Assembly (NCBI RefSeq): GCF_965221685.1
Contig: NZ_OZ244907.1
From: Palauibacter sp022826685
GTDB lineage: Bacteria > Gemmatimonadota > Gemmatimonadetes > Palauibacterales > Palauibacteraceae
Reading direction: 5' to 3' (one strand)
DNA: 64,000 nucleotides
In this document: piece after piece, positions 41,295 to 52,728 of the stretch
How the letters are laid out: each line of letters opens with the position of its first letter
Position numbering within the stretch: the first letter of the stretch is position 1
Program-made: the position numbers and the translations under genes
The notes under the pieces: model-generated
What the model saw: the letters and a program-made list of their open reading frames with translations, nothing else
What the model was told of the DNA's origin: nothing
Database searches by the model: none

Positions 41295-44200
41295 TCAGGG
41301 CTCCCGCCGGGCCTCGGCGCCTGCCGGGGGCACCCGGTTCAGCCGGTCGAAGTACTCGAAGATCAGCGACCGATAGAAGAGCGGCAGCTCCCGGAGCAGA
41401 GCCTCCGAGGGCGCCGGGTAGCGGCGTCCCCGCAGCAGCTCCGGATCGATCGGCGGTGGAACCCCCGGCGGGGCCGTGGCTTCGCGCGACTCCCGTTCGT
41501 TGGGGTCGAGATCCTCGTCCTCCAGGGAACGCCCGGCGTCGAGCATGCGCCGGAAGAGTTGCCGCTGTCGTTCAAGCGTCTCCTGCGTGGGTCCCTCCAA
41601 CTCGAGCTGCTGCGCGAGTTCGGCCGCCTCCTCCGCCAGTTCTTCGGGACGTCCCAGGAGATCGCCCTCGGGGTCTTCCAGCTCGCCGAGTTCTTCGGCG
41701 ACCTCCTCCTGCCGCCGCGCGATCTCCTCGCGCCGCCGCTCCTCTCCCGACGGCCGCGGGCCGGGCATGAGCAGCGAACTCGTCTCCTGCGTCACGGCCT
41801 GCTGCTGCTGCGCGAGCTGGTTCATCTGATCCGCCGCGTCCTGGCCGGCGGACTCCTGTCCGGCCGCTCGCGCCGCTTCCTCGCTCGCCAGGAGATGTCG
41901 GGCCAGCGAGTTCAGCGACTCCTGGATGCCCTCGACCTCCGCCCGGGACGGGAGACGCCGCGCGCCATCGCCTGCGAGCCGGTCGAGCAGCTGATCCATG
42001 CGTTCCGCCGCCTCGCCCGCCGCCGCTCCCGTACGCTGGTCCAGCATGGCGGCCTCGTTTCCGGCCTCCGAGAGTCTCTCGACCAGGTTCTCCAACCCCT
42101 GACGCACGGCGCCCTGCCGCGCACGCCAGGATGCCGGATCCGCCGCATTCTCGCCGCGTGTCGCCTCCGAAAGGCGGCCCTCCTCCTCCGAAAGCGCGAG
42201 CGCTTCGCTGCGCGCGCGCGCCAGCGACTCGACGGCAGCCTCTCCCTGCTCCCCGCTCATCTCCTGCTGCGCGGAGCCGAGGGCGCCCGCCGCCTGTTCG
42301 AGCGCCTCCGCAGCCTCCTCCGCCGCCTGCCGCTCCGATTCGCCGACCTCGCCCGGCGCCCCCGATTGGGACTGCTCGGCTCCGCTCTGCGCGTCGGCCA
42401 TCTTCCCCAGGGCCTCCTGCGTGCGCTCACCGGCGGTCCGGGCGGAATCCGCGGCCGCCTCCCGGTCCGCCGCCGCAAGTTCCGCCTCCAGCTCCGCCAG
42501 GCGTTCCGCCAGCGCCTCGGCCTGTTCGACGAGCGCCTCCTGGCCTTCCTGGAACGCCTCGGGGTCCGTCTGCCCGGCGACCTCCCTCTGCTCCTGCGCC
42601 AGCTCGTCCGCGTTGGCCTGTGCCGATTTCATCGCCTGTTCGAGCGCAGCCTGCTCGAGCATGCCGAGCGTCTGGTCGACCTGCTCCCGCAGATTTTCGT
42701 AGTCCCCGGCGAGCTGTTCGAGCGCTTCCCGGACCGCTTCCGGATCCAGTTCCCGCAACGCTTCCGCGAGCGCCTCGATCTGCTCCTCGAGTCCGCTCTC
42801 GGACAGTTCCTCGTAACGCTCGGCCAGGCGCCGCAACTGCTCCTGCAGCGCCGGGTCGGAGAGCGGCGAGGCCTCGAGTTCCTCCTGAAGCGCCTGGAGC
42901 TGCTCCTCGACCCCCTCGAGCTCCTCCTCCGACCGTTGCGCTTCATCGAGTACGCTCCGCGCCTCTTCCGTCGCTTCGAACCGAACGTCCTCGCTGTCGT
43001 CGCCCTCCGCATCCGTCTGCCGCGCCGCGTCGGCCGCCGCCTCGGCCAGCGCCTCCAGATTCTCCTCCAGGGCCTGCGCCGCCTCGGACAGGGCCTCGGT
43101 CTGATCCGCGCGCTGATCCCGAATCTCCGTGAACGTCGGAACGCGAAGCAGAAAAACGTCGGAAAGCGCGGGACCCCTGGCCGGATGTCCATCGAAGGCC
43201 TCGAAGACGTAGAACAGCGTGTCCCCGGGAAGGAAGGACTCCGCGCTGCGGTCGAGCAGGTGCCGGAAGACGGCCCGCGCGGCCCCGGCAGGGTCGGGGG
43301 AAAGCGCCTCCCGCCGCTCCGCGTTCTCACTGCCCAACCCCGAGCGCCAGCTGCGAACAAAGGCGCGGCGGAGGCCGATGTCGTCCTCGATGTCCACGAT
43401 GACCGGCATCACACGCTCGTAGCCCAGGGTCGTGTCCGGTGCGGGATAGAGGAGGTGGATGCGCGGCTGGAGATCGGGGACGACGAGCACCCGGATCGGG
43501 TCCGGGGCGATGGGCGCGCCCAGCGACGACTCGGCCCGCAGGTCCCACGCCCAGGCGCCCGTCCGCTCGGGCACCCATGAAACGGCGAACTGCGAGCCCG
43601 CGATCTGGAGCGGGATCCGGGCTGCCGACTCACCGGTCTCGCCGTCGCCGGGCTCCCATGCAAGGGCCCCGTCATCGAGCGGGAGGTTCGTCTCGCCGCT
43701 CAACCGCAACGTCGTGCCTTCCGGCGCCACGAGCGGCGGAATCCGGCCGCGGTAGCGCTCCGATCCGCGCCCGAGATAGGCCGGGAACTCGACGGTGAGC
43801 TGGAGATCCTGGACGAGCAGCGGCTCGAGCGGACGGACGCGAAGGGTGTCGCTGGAAAAGCCCTCCGCGTCTTCGGCCCACACCGCCGTGGGAGAGATGA
43901 TCGGCGCGGTGCGGCCGTCCGCCGAACCGGCCGCCGATACATCAAGCAGTGTCCGTTCGGGCGCCCGGCCCGCCGCGCGCCACACCAGGTCGACCCGGTC
44001 GCGTCCCGTGGCCGAGATGGACACGACCGCCGCATCTCCGCGCGGCACTCCGGTCGCGCCGGTCACGCCGAGCGGCGGGAGCGGTGCCGGAAAGGCGGTG
44101 CGCCACGGCGCGCCCAGCGCCGCGGCGGCGGAGAACGTAGGCTGCGGCCGCAGCAGCGCGGCGACGGAGATCGTGAGCAGCATGAGCGCCACGGCGGCAC

Positions 44201-44660
44201 CCGAACGGCGAATGCGCCGCTTCCATCCCGGGCCGGTGACCGGCAGGAGCCCGCGCGACGCGGCGTTCCCCAGCGCCTCGGATACGCGCGTGCGGTGGAG
44301 CGCGGCCAATCCGGCGCCCGCCGCCGCCTCCGCCCCTTCCAGCTCGATCGCGGATCGCACATCGCCGGCCCCCAGGCCCGCTGCAGCGTCCGCCTCCTCC
44401 GCCACCGCGTGCGGATGCAGCGCGCGCCAGATGCGGCGAGCGATCCACACGAACCCGGCGAGGCCGGCCCACAGCACGAGGGCGAGCACGAGCGGAACAA
44501 GCGAGCCACGGCCTTCCCGGGCGGAGACCGGGAGCAGGGAAAGGACGAGGATCAACGCTCCACCCAGCGTGACGGCTGAAGCCGCCGCCGTCCCGGCGAC
44601 ACGCGCCCGGGCCGCTGCGCAGGCGGCGGCCAGCCGTTCGAAGCCGAATCCGTCACTCAT
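41295..44660 (-). CDS. DUF4175 family membrane protein with giant coiled coil
   Basis: A 1121-residue protein. Residues 1-75 hold two transmembrane segments (AVTLGGALILVLSLLPV and LVPLVLALVLWAGLAGFVWIA), and a third lies near 160-175. Residues of about 190-510 are beta-rich with Ig-like strands (LQLTVEFPAYLGRG, IPLQIAGSQFAVSWVPERTG). From about 525 to 1040 it is a very Glu-, Ala- and Gln-rich coiled coil (EELEGVEEQLQALQEELEAS, ELAQEQREVAGQ). The C-terminus ends in a conserved-looking LLRELPLFYRSLIFEYFDRLN patch. This is the DUF4175 layout. The ATG at 44660 overlaps rsmI (ATGA). Role unknown; probably an envelope scaffold acting with the next three genes. Confidence 0.82.
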   Translation of the reverse strand: MSDGFGFERLAAACAAARARVAGTAAASAVTLGGALILVLSLLPVSAREGRGSLVPLVLALVLWAGLAGFVWIARRIWRALHPHAVAEEADAAAGLGAGDVRSAIELEGAEAAAGAGLAALHRTRVSEALGNAASRGLLPVTGPGWKRRIRRSGAAVALMLLTISVAALLRPQPTFSAAAALGAPWRTAFPAPLPPLGVTGATGVPRGDAAVVSISATGRDRVDLVWRAAGRAPERTLLDVSAAGSADGRTAPIISPTAVWAEDAEGFSSDTLRVRPLEPLLVQDLQLTVEFPAYLGRGSERYRGRIPPLVAPEGTTLRLSGETNLPLDDGALAWEPGDGETGESAARIPLQIAGSQFAVSWVPERTGAWAWDLRAESSLGAPIAPDPIRVLVVPDLQPRIHLLYPAPDTTLGYERVMPVIVDIEDDIGLRRAFVRSWRSGLGSENAERREALSPDPAGAARAVFRHLLDRSAESFLPGDTLFYVFEAFDGHPARGPALSDVFLLRVPTFTEIRDQRADQTEALSEAAQALEENLEALAEAAADAARQTDAEGDDSEDVRFEATEEARSVLDEAQRSEEELEGVEEQLQALQEELEASPLSDPALQEQLRRLAERYEELSESGLEEQIEALAEALRELDPEAVREALEQLAGDYENLREQVDQTLGMLEQAALEQAMKSAQANADELAQEQREVAGQTDPEAFQEGQEALVEQAEALAERLAELEAELAAADREAAADSARTAGERTQEALGKMADAQSGAEQSQSGAPGEVGESERQAAEEAAEALEQAAGALGSAQQEMSGEQGEAAVESLARARSEALALSEEEGRLSEATRGENAADPASWRARQGAVRQGLENLVERLSEAGNEAAMLDQRTGAAAGEAAERMDQLLDRLAGDGARRLPSRAEVEGIQESLNSLARHLLASEEAARAAGQESAGQDAADQMNQLAQQQQAVTQETSSLLMPGPRPSGEERRREEIARRQEEVAEELGELEDPEGDLLGRPEELAEEAAELAQQLELEGPTQETLERQRQLFRRMLDAGRSLEDEDLDPNERESREATAPPGVPPPIDPELLRGRRYPAPSEALLRELPLFYRSLIFEYFDRLNRVPPAGAEARREP

Positions 44661-45502
44661 TCCGAGGGTGCCTCTTGAACCTGCAAGCTCACGCGGTAGG
44701 CCTCGTTCCGGCTCAGACCGAACTCCGCAGCCAGGCGGTCGGCAATCTCGCGCCGCCGCAGGCCATCGCGCGACCAATGTCGCGCCTCTTCCATCAGGAC
44801 CGCCAGATCGGGCGCTGCGTTGCCTGCCTCGCCCTCCCCGAAGACGATCGTCACCTCGCCCCTGACCTCGCGCGTGGCGAACGCCGCCGCCAACTCGCGC
44901 ACGGATCCGGCCGTGGTCTCCTCGTGCAGCTTCGTCAGTTCCCGACAGACGACGGCCGCTCGCTCACCCAGGCCTGCTTCCGCCAACTCATCGAGGAGCG
45001 CGACCAGCCGCCCCGGCGCCTCGAAGGCGACCGCGGTGTCCATGCATGACCGGAGCCCGTCGATCCAGGCGAAGCGTTCGCCGCCCCGCCGGGGCGCGAA
45101 TCCGAGAAAGTGAAACCGGTCCGCCGGAAATCCGGACACGGAGAGCGCCGCCAGCACGGCGGAAGGACCGGGTACGGCAAGCACTTCATGCCCCGCCTCG
45201 CGGGCGGCGGCGACGGCCCGGCAGCCGGGGTCGGACACGGTCGGCGTGCCCGCGTCGGACACCAGCGCCGCGGAGCCTCCCCCGGCGAGGGCCGCGAGCA
45301 ACTCCTCCACCCGTGCGCGCTCGTTGTGCTTATGCAGCGACCGCAACGGGACGTTCGCCTTCAGCCGCGCGAGCAGCGTACCCGAGCGCCGCGTGTCTTC
45401 CGCGTAACAGACGTCGACCGCACGCAGAATCCCGACTGCACGCCGCGGCATGTCGTCCAGATTGCCGATCGGCGTGCCGACCACGTAGAGCGTTCCCGTC
45501 AC
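44657..45502 (-). CDS. rsmI: 16S rRNA (cytidine(1402)-2'-O)-methyltransferase
   Basis: RsmI (281 aa) methylates C1402 in the ribosomal P site, using SAM. Motifs are GTLYVVGTPIGNLDDMP at the start, CYAEDTRRSGTLL, SLHKHNERARVEELL, LVSDAGTPTVSDPG, VPGPSAVLAALSVSGFP and AFEAPGRLVALLDEL. I chose the GTG at 45502, because GAGGA lies just before it and it gives the canonical N-terminus; an ATG at 45559 would add 19 low-complexity residues and lacks a ribosome site. It lies 105 nt after trxA, and its stop overlaps the DUF4175 start. Confidence 0.93.
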   Translation of the reverse strand: MTGTLYVVGTPIGNLDDMPRRAVGILRAVDVCYAEDTRRSGTLLARLKANVPLRSLHKHNERARVEELLAALAGGGSAALVSDAGTPTVSDPGCRAVAAAREAGHEVLAVPGPSAVLAALSVSGFPADRFHFLGFAPRRGGERFAWIDGLRSCMDTAVAFEAPGRLVALLDELAEAGLGERAAVVCRELTKLHEETTAGSVRELAAAFATREVRGEVTIVFGEGEAGNAAPDLAVLMEEARHWSRDGLRRREIADRLAAEFGLSRNEAYRVSLQVQEAPSE

Positions 45503-45607
45503 GACACGCGTCCTCGTTTCCCGTTCGCCGCCCGATGCGCCCGCGCCCCCCGGAGCCATCAGGGCCGGGGGGCGCGAAGTGGGGGTGGCCAGTGGCGGCG
45601 CCGCTCC

Positions 45608-45946
45608 TCAGGCGTGCTCGCGGATCTTCTTCTCGAGAGAATCCCTGGGGTGCGCCCCCACGAGGGTGTCCACGACCTCGCCATCCCTGAAGAAGAGGAT
45701 GCTCGGGATCGAGCGCACGTTGAAGCGGAATGCGGTCTGCGGGTTCGCGTCCACATCGAGTTTCCCGACCGTGACGCGCCCCGCGTACTCCTGCGCGAGT
45801 TCGTCGACGATCGGCGCGACGAGCCGGCACGGGCCGCACCACGCCGCCCAGAAATCCACCATCGCCAAACCATCAGCGCCCTCGATCTCGTCGGCGAAAT
45901 TCGCATCCGTGATCTCGACGGGCCCTCCGTTCGCAGCATCAGCCAT
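45608..45946 (-). CDS. trxA: Thioredoxin
   Basis: A 112-residue thioredoxin with the active site WCGPC (W36-C40) inside MVDFWAAWCGPCRLVAPIVDELA, and the cis-proline in VRSIPSILFFRDGEVV. It reduces protein disulfides in the cytosol with thioredoxin reductase. The ATG at 45946 has AGGAGA upstream; a much longer frame reading through it is a shadow. It may lead the operon rsmI, DUF4175 and the following envelope genes. Confidence 0.96.
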   Translation of the reverse strand: MADAANGGPVEITDANFADEIEGADGLAMVDFWAAWCGPCRLVAPIVDELAQEYAGRVTVGKLDVDANPQTAFRFNVRSIPSILFFRDGEVVDTLVGAHPRDSLEKKIREHA

Positions 45947-46123
45947 TCGAATCTCCTGTTCCTCTGCCACCCCGATCACCCGACCGGGAGAAACCGCTTC
46001 TTCACTGGCTCCGGTGCCGGGTCCGGAATACGTTCCCGCCCGCGGGCACAGGTGAGGTGTCGTACCCCGGCGCCCCGCTCGCGTTCTCCATCGTTCAGGA
46101 ACTACAACGGATTTCCGGCCGCA
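45947..46123. other. Divergent intergenic region trxA / mce
   Basis: A 177-nt region that must hold the promoters of trxA (minus) and of the methylmalonyl-CoA epimerase (plus). It is GC-rich, contains a CGCCCGCGGGC palindrome near 46038-46048, and has no clear promoter boxes or genes. Confidence 0.4.
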
Positions 46124-46558
46124 GTGAACCAAGGCAACCGCATTCCGGGCGCGCCCATTATCGACCACGTGGGAATCGCGGTCAACTCGCTTCAGGAAGC
46201 GGTGCCGCAGTGGTCCGCCATCCTGGGCCAGCCGCCGTCCGGGGAGGAGACCGTTCCCTCCGAGGGCATTCGGGCCACCTTCTTCGGCGAGGGCTCCGGG
46301 CGGATCGAGTTGCTCGCTCCCCTGACCCCGGAGTCGCCCATCGCCCGCTTTCTCGACCGTCGCGGCCCCGGCATTCACCACGTCTGCGTCCGCGTCGACG
46401 ATCTCGAGGCGGCCCTCGCGGGAGCCGAAGCGGCGGGCGCGGAAGCCATACCGCCGCGGATCCGCGTCGGCGCCGGGGGCGCCCGCATCGCATTCCTGCA
46501 TCCGCGCTCGCTGAAGGGTGTTCTCCTGGAGATGCGGGAGGATCCCGAGCGCGGGTGA
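46124..46558 (+). CDS. mce: Methylmalonyl-CoA epimerase
   Basis: A 144-residue vicinal-oxygen-chelate enzyme that interconverts (S)- and (R)-methylmalonyl-CoA, the step between propionyl-CoA carboxylase and the mutase. The metal ligands are visible: H15 in IDHVGIAV, H86 in GIHHVCVRVDDL, and E136 in KGVLLEMRED, with RIELLAPLTPESPIARFL between them. The GTG at 46124 is chosen because it gives the usual length; no ATG occurs before the conserved core. It lies far from the pcc and mutase genes and is coupled instead to a glycosyltransferase by a GTGA overlap. Confidence 0.93.
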   Translation: MNQGNRIPGAPIIDHVGIAVNSLQEAVPQWSAILGQPPSGEETVPSEGIRATFFGEGSGRIELLAPLTPESPIARFLDRRGPGIHHVCVRVDDLEAALAGAEAAGAEAIPPRIRVGAGGARIAFLHPRSLKGVLLEMREDPERG

Positions 46559-47325
46559 CGCAGGAGTTTTCCGTCATCGTGCCGACGCTCGATGAGGAAG
46601 CGCGGCTCGATGAGACGCTCCGGCGCGCAAGAGCCGCTCTCGGCCCCGAAGCGGAAGTCATCGTGGTCGACGGGGGCAGCCGGGATCGTACGAGGGAGAT
46701 CGCGGCCGCCCATGGCCGCGTCCTGTCGGCCCGCCGGAATCGGGGCGCCCAGCTCGCTGCGGGGGCCCGGACGGCAACCGGAGAGATTCTCGTCTTCGTG
46801 CATGCCGACACGTGGCTTCCCGACGGCGGCGCGACGGCCATCCGGACTGCGGTGCGCGCGGGCGCGGAGGCCGGCTGTTTCCGCTTCGCCCTCCAAGCAC
46901 AATCGCGCCAGTCGCGCGCGCGGCGATGGCGCTATCGCCTGCTCGAATGGGGCGTGAACTGGCGCACTCGCCGACTCCGCACCGCCACGGGCGACCAGGC
47001 CCTCTTCGCCACGCGCGACGCCTACGAAGCGTGCGACGGCTTCAGGGACCTTCCCCTTTTTGAAGATGTGACCTTCGTTCGGGCCGTTCGGCGGGTCACC
47101 CGCTTTCGCCTACTCCACCTCGCGGCGTGCACCTCGAGTCGGCGCTGGGAAACCGGCTTCCTGCGCACGGTCGTCAGGCACTGGGCGTTGCGCGCGGCTT
47201 TCCTCGCAGGCGCGGACCCGCGGCGACTCAGCCGCTACCATGAACGGCCCTCCGGGGTCACGGAGTCCCGAGTCCCTCCGTCACGATCCGCTCCACGAAC
47301 CAGCGGTTCCCATCCGAAACGATGA
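46555..47325 (+). CDS. GT2-family glycosyltransferase (TIGR04283-like)
   Basis: A 256-residue GT-A fold glycosyltransferase. The start FSVIVPTLDEEARLDETL, VIVVDGGSRDRTREIAA, NRGAQLAAGARTATGEILVFVHADTWLP (with the DxD-type HAD) and ATGDQALFATRDAYEACDGF are typical of the group named after arsenosugar-type transferases. The substrate is unknown. The GTG start overlaps the epimerase stop. The last 22 or so codons run across the 3' end of the lipoprotein gene on the other strand (overlap 47258-47325), and that tail looks poorly conserved in style. Confidence 0.85.
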   Translation: MTQEFSVIVPTLDEEARLDETLRRARAALGPEAEVIVVDGGSRDRTREIAAAHGRVLSARRNRGAQLAAGARTATGEILVFVHADTWLPDGGATAIRTAVRAGAEAGCFRFALQAQSRQSRARRWRYRLLEWGVNWRTRRLRTATGDQALFATRDAYEACDGFRDLPLFEDVTFVRAVRRVTRFRLLHLAACTSSRRWETGFLRTVVRHWALRAAFLAGADPRRLSRYHERPSGVTESRVPPSRSAPRTSGSHPKR

Positions 47326-47727
47326 TGAACGGGACGCTTGCCTCCCCGTTTCGCGTCCCCGTCAGATCCACCATCCAGCGCGAGGCGCCGCCCGCCCCGG
47401 CGACAGGATTCGGCCGGAGGTCCCAGGCGCGCGGCTCGAGCAGCCTCGCAAGCACGAACATTCGCTGTTCGGTCTCGGCCCTCCCCCATCGACGTTCCGC
47501 CGGGCCCTCCTCCGTTCCGAAGAGCCGCGCCATGGCCGAGTAGTCGCGCAGCCTCGCGGCATCGAGAAACCGCCCGATCGCCGCCTCCGCGGACTCCGCT
47601 CCATACAGCTCCGTGCCGTACTCCGCCGTGGCGCCCCCGTGCGATGCGCAGCCGGCAAGCGCGAAACCCGCCACGGCCATGAACAGGACCGCGACGCGGA
47701 CCGCGGGGGCCTTCCGGGTACTCGCCG

Positions 47728-47731
<4 letters not shown>
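47258..47731 (-). CDS. Small predicted lipoprotein downstream of clpB
   Basis: A 157-residue protein with a basic start, a hydrophobic stretch and the lipobox ALAGC (Cys28). The rest contains AEAAIGRFLDAARLRDYSAMARLFGTEEG, a pattern resembling NTF2/SnoaL-like or DUF4878-type folds, and the ending ASVPFIIVSDGNRWFVERIVTEGLG. I do not assign a function. The ATG overlaps the clpB stop (ATGA). Its 3' end overlaps the convergent glycosyltransferase by 68 bp. Confidence 0.75.
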
Positions 47732-50352
<2,621 letters not shown>

Positions 50353-50662
50353 CTTCTATTCGCAGCCCTGGAGTCCTTCCTCGAGTTCTTGCGTCGAACC
50401 GCCGCCGTCGCACTGCGGCCTCCCGTTGCATGAGCAATCTCCGTGCCCTGTCAGGGGTCGGATTCGAGGCCCCGATCCGCCGGAACGGCGGGACGCCCGC
50501 CGATGAGGCGGGGACCGGGGCCGTTGCGGACACCATCTGGTGCCACTTAGGCAGGGGCGCCGTGTTGACCCCTGCCGGACCCGCGACTAGCGTCCCATCG
50601 GTCGACCCCGCCCCATGAGGATTCGATCGTCTCCCGTGTCGGTCCCGGGATAATCTGGAGGG
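50353..50662. other. Divergent intergenic region clpB / OPT transporter
   Basis: A 310-nt region between clpB (minus) and the OPT gene (plus). It holds an imperfect palindrome CACCA-TC-TGGTG at 50531-50542 and a strong inverted repeat at 50550-50576. On the plus strand GATAAT (50649-50654) lies just before GGAGGG and the OPT ATG, so if it is a -10 the mRNA would be nearly leaderless. No gene is evident; short open frames here look like GC-rich shadows. Confidence 0.5.
50550..50576. promoter_or_regulatory. Inverted repeat, possible operator or terminator
   Basis: GGCAGGGG and CCCCTGCC form a perfect 8-bp inverted repeat around an 11-base loop, 198 nt upstream of clpB and 87 nt upstream of the OPT gene. 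No T-run follows on either strand, so a regulator-binding site or an mRNA leader hairpin is as likely as termination. Confidence 0.35.
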
Positions 50663-52728
50663 ATGCCCATGTCGGACCCAACAGCCGGCGGCTCGGAATC
50701 GGGCGCGCACAAGCCGTATATTCCCGCCTCGCAGTCCCTGCCCGAGATCACCGGCAAGGCGATCGTCCTCGGCATCCTCCTCTCCGCCGTCCTTTCCGGG
50801 GCGAACGCCTACCTGGGCCTCAAGGTGGGCCTCACCGTGTCCGCGTCGATCCCGGCCGCCGTGATCTCCATGGCGATCCTCAGGATGTTCCGCGAGCACA
50901 ATATCCTCGAGAACAACATCGTTCAGACGGCCGCCTCCGCGGGCGAATCGCTGGCGGCCGGCGTGATCTTCACGCTCCCCGCCCTCATCCTCCTCCGCCA
51001 CTGGGCCGGGTTTCCCTTCCTGCCCACGATGGGGATCGCGCTCTGCGGCGGAATTCTCGGCGTCCTCTTCACCATACCGCTCCGGCGGGCCCTCATCGTC
51101 GAGGCGGACCTGCGTTTCCCCGAGGGCGTTGCGACGGCGGAGGTGCTGAAGGCCGGGGCCAGCGGCGGCTCCGGCGCGAGGCTGATCGCGCTCGGCGGCG
51201 TGGCGGCCGCCCTGCTGAAGTTCTCGCAGACGGGCCTCAAGGTCGCGGGCTCCTCCATAGAGCACGGCGTCACGCTCGGCCGTTCCGTGTTCGGGATCGG
51301 GAGCGATCTCTCCCCCGCCCTGCTCGGCGTCGGATACATCGTCGGGCCCCGCGTCGGCAGCCTCGTGCTCGCCGGCGGCGCGATCTCCTGGCTCGCGGGG
51401 ATCCCCATCTACATGGCGATTACGGACCCGCAGGTCGTGGCCGGCATCACGGGAGGCGCCGGCGGCTACGACGCGGCCGCCGCGATCTGGAGCGCGCAGA
51501 TTCGCTTCATGGGCGTGGGGGCCATGGTCGTGGGCGGCGTGTGGGCCCTCGTGTCGCTCCTCGGCCACGTGAGGGATGGCGTGCGGTCCTCCATCGAGGC
51601 GCTGCGGGCGGCCCGCGCGGCGGAGGGCGGCCCGGAGATCCTCCGCACCGAGCGCGACATGCCGATCAACATCGTCGGGGTCGGAACGGTGGCGCTCGCG
51701 GTGCCGATCCTCGCGGTGTTCGTGCTCGTCATCGACCGCGGCGCACTCTCCATCACGCCTGGACTCTACTGGCTCGTGCTCGCGCTGGGGACGGTCTTCG
51801 CCCTGCTGGCGGGGTTCCTCTTCGCCTCGGTTGCGGGCTACATGGCGGGTCTCGTGGGCTCATCGAACAACCCGATCTCGGGCGTGACGATCGCAACGAT
51901 CCTCACGATCTCCCTCATCCTCTATCTCCTGCTGGGACTGCAGGTCGACTTCACCGTCTCGGCGCCCCAGGCGCTCTCGGCGGCGGCGACGGCCATCCTC
52001 GTAGGAGCCGTCGTCGCCTGCGCCGCCGCCATCGCGGGGGACAACATGCAGGACCTGAAGGCGGGCCGGATCGTCGGCGCCACGCCGCGGCAGCAGCAGA
52101 TCATGCAGCTCGTCGGCGTCACGGCCGCCGCGCTCGTCATCGCGCCATCCTCGGCCTCCTGTTCGAGGCCTACGGGCTCGGCGGCATCCTGCCGCGGGAG
52201 GGGATGGACCCGGACGAGATGCTGCAGGCGCCGCAGGCGACTCTGATGGCTTCCGTCGCCGACGGCGTCTTTTCGCGCAATCTCCCGTGGGGGATGATCG
52301 GGATCGGGGCGCTCATCGCGGCGTCCGTGATCGCCCTGGACCAGGTCCTCAAGGCGCGCGGCTCCAGCCTGCGGGTGCCGGTCCTCGCCGTCGCGGTCGG
52401 GATCTACCTGCCCATCGAACTCGAGGTCCCGATCTTCGTGGGAGGGCTCGTGGCGTGGCTGGTGGGCCGGGCCGTGCGGCGAGGCGGTGGCGACGGCGGC
52501 GCCGTCCTGCAGGCGAACCATCGTGGCCTCCTCTTCTCTTCCGGACTCATCACGGGCGAGGCGCTCGTCGGCATTCTCCTCGCGATCCCGTTCGCGGCCT
52601 GGCAGAGCACGGACGTGCTGAGCATTGTGCCCGAAGGATTCGATGCGGCCGCGAGCTGGATCGGCGCCGCGGTCGTCGTCGGGTTCATATTCTGGCTGTA
52701 CCGCGCCTCGCTCCGCGCTTCCGAATGA
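50663..52728 (+). pseudogene. OPT-family oligopeptide transporter, interrupted by a one-base deletion
   Basis: A polytopic membrane protein of the OPT family, which imports peptides or metal-peptide complexes. The first frame gives KPYIPASQSLPEITGKAIVLGILLSAVLSGANAYLGLKVGLTVSASIPAAVISMAIL, NNIVQTAASAGESLAAGVIFTLPALI and GLVGSSNNPISGVTIATI. Near 52142-52147 the frame is lost: GTC ATC GCG CC is followed by ATC CTC GGC CTC CTG TTC in the next frame, which continues LFEAYGLGGILPREGMDPDEM, then GLITGEALVGILLAIPFAAW, to the TGA at 52726. The joined protein would be about 688 aa, full family length. The first frame alone stops at 52246. It is either a recent inactivating deletion or a sequence error. 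The start has GGAGGG. Confidence 0.85.

Noticed and set aside
45559..46501. Extended reading of thioredoxin as a 297-residue protein
   Set aside because: The extra N-terminal part is antisense to the epimerase gene and low in sense. The ATG at 45946 has a strong ribosome site and gives a standard thioredoxin.
50353..50450. CIRCE or sigma-32-type site upstream of clpB
   Set aside because: I looked for TTAGCACTC / GAGTGCTAA and for a CTTGAA-type box and found neither.
50636..50650. GTGTCGGTCCCGGGA, resembling the MITE end
   Set aside because: It matches the MITE terminus except for one missing base, but has no inverted partner nearby and no flanking TA, so it is probably chance in GC-rich DNA.
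52130..52160. Programmed frameshift in the OPT gene
   Set aside because: There is no slippery heptamer, no downstream structure is obvious, and OPT proteins are not known to use frameshifting.
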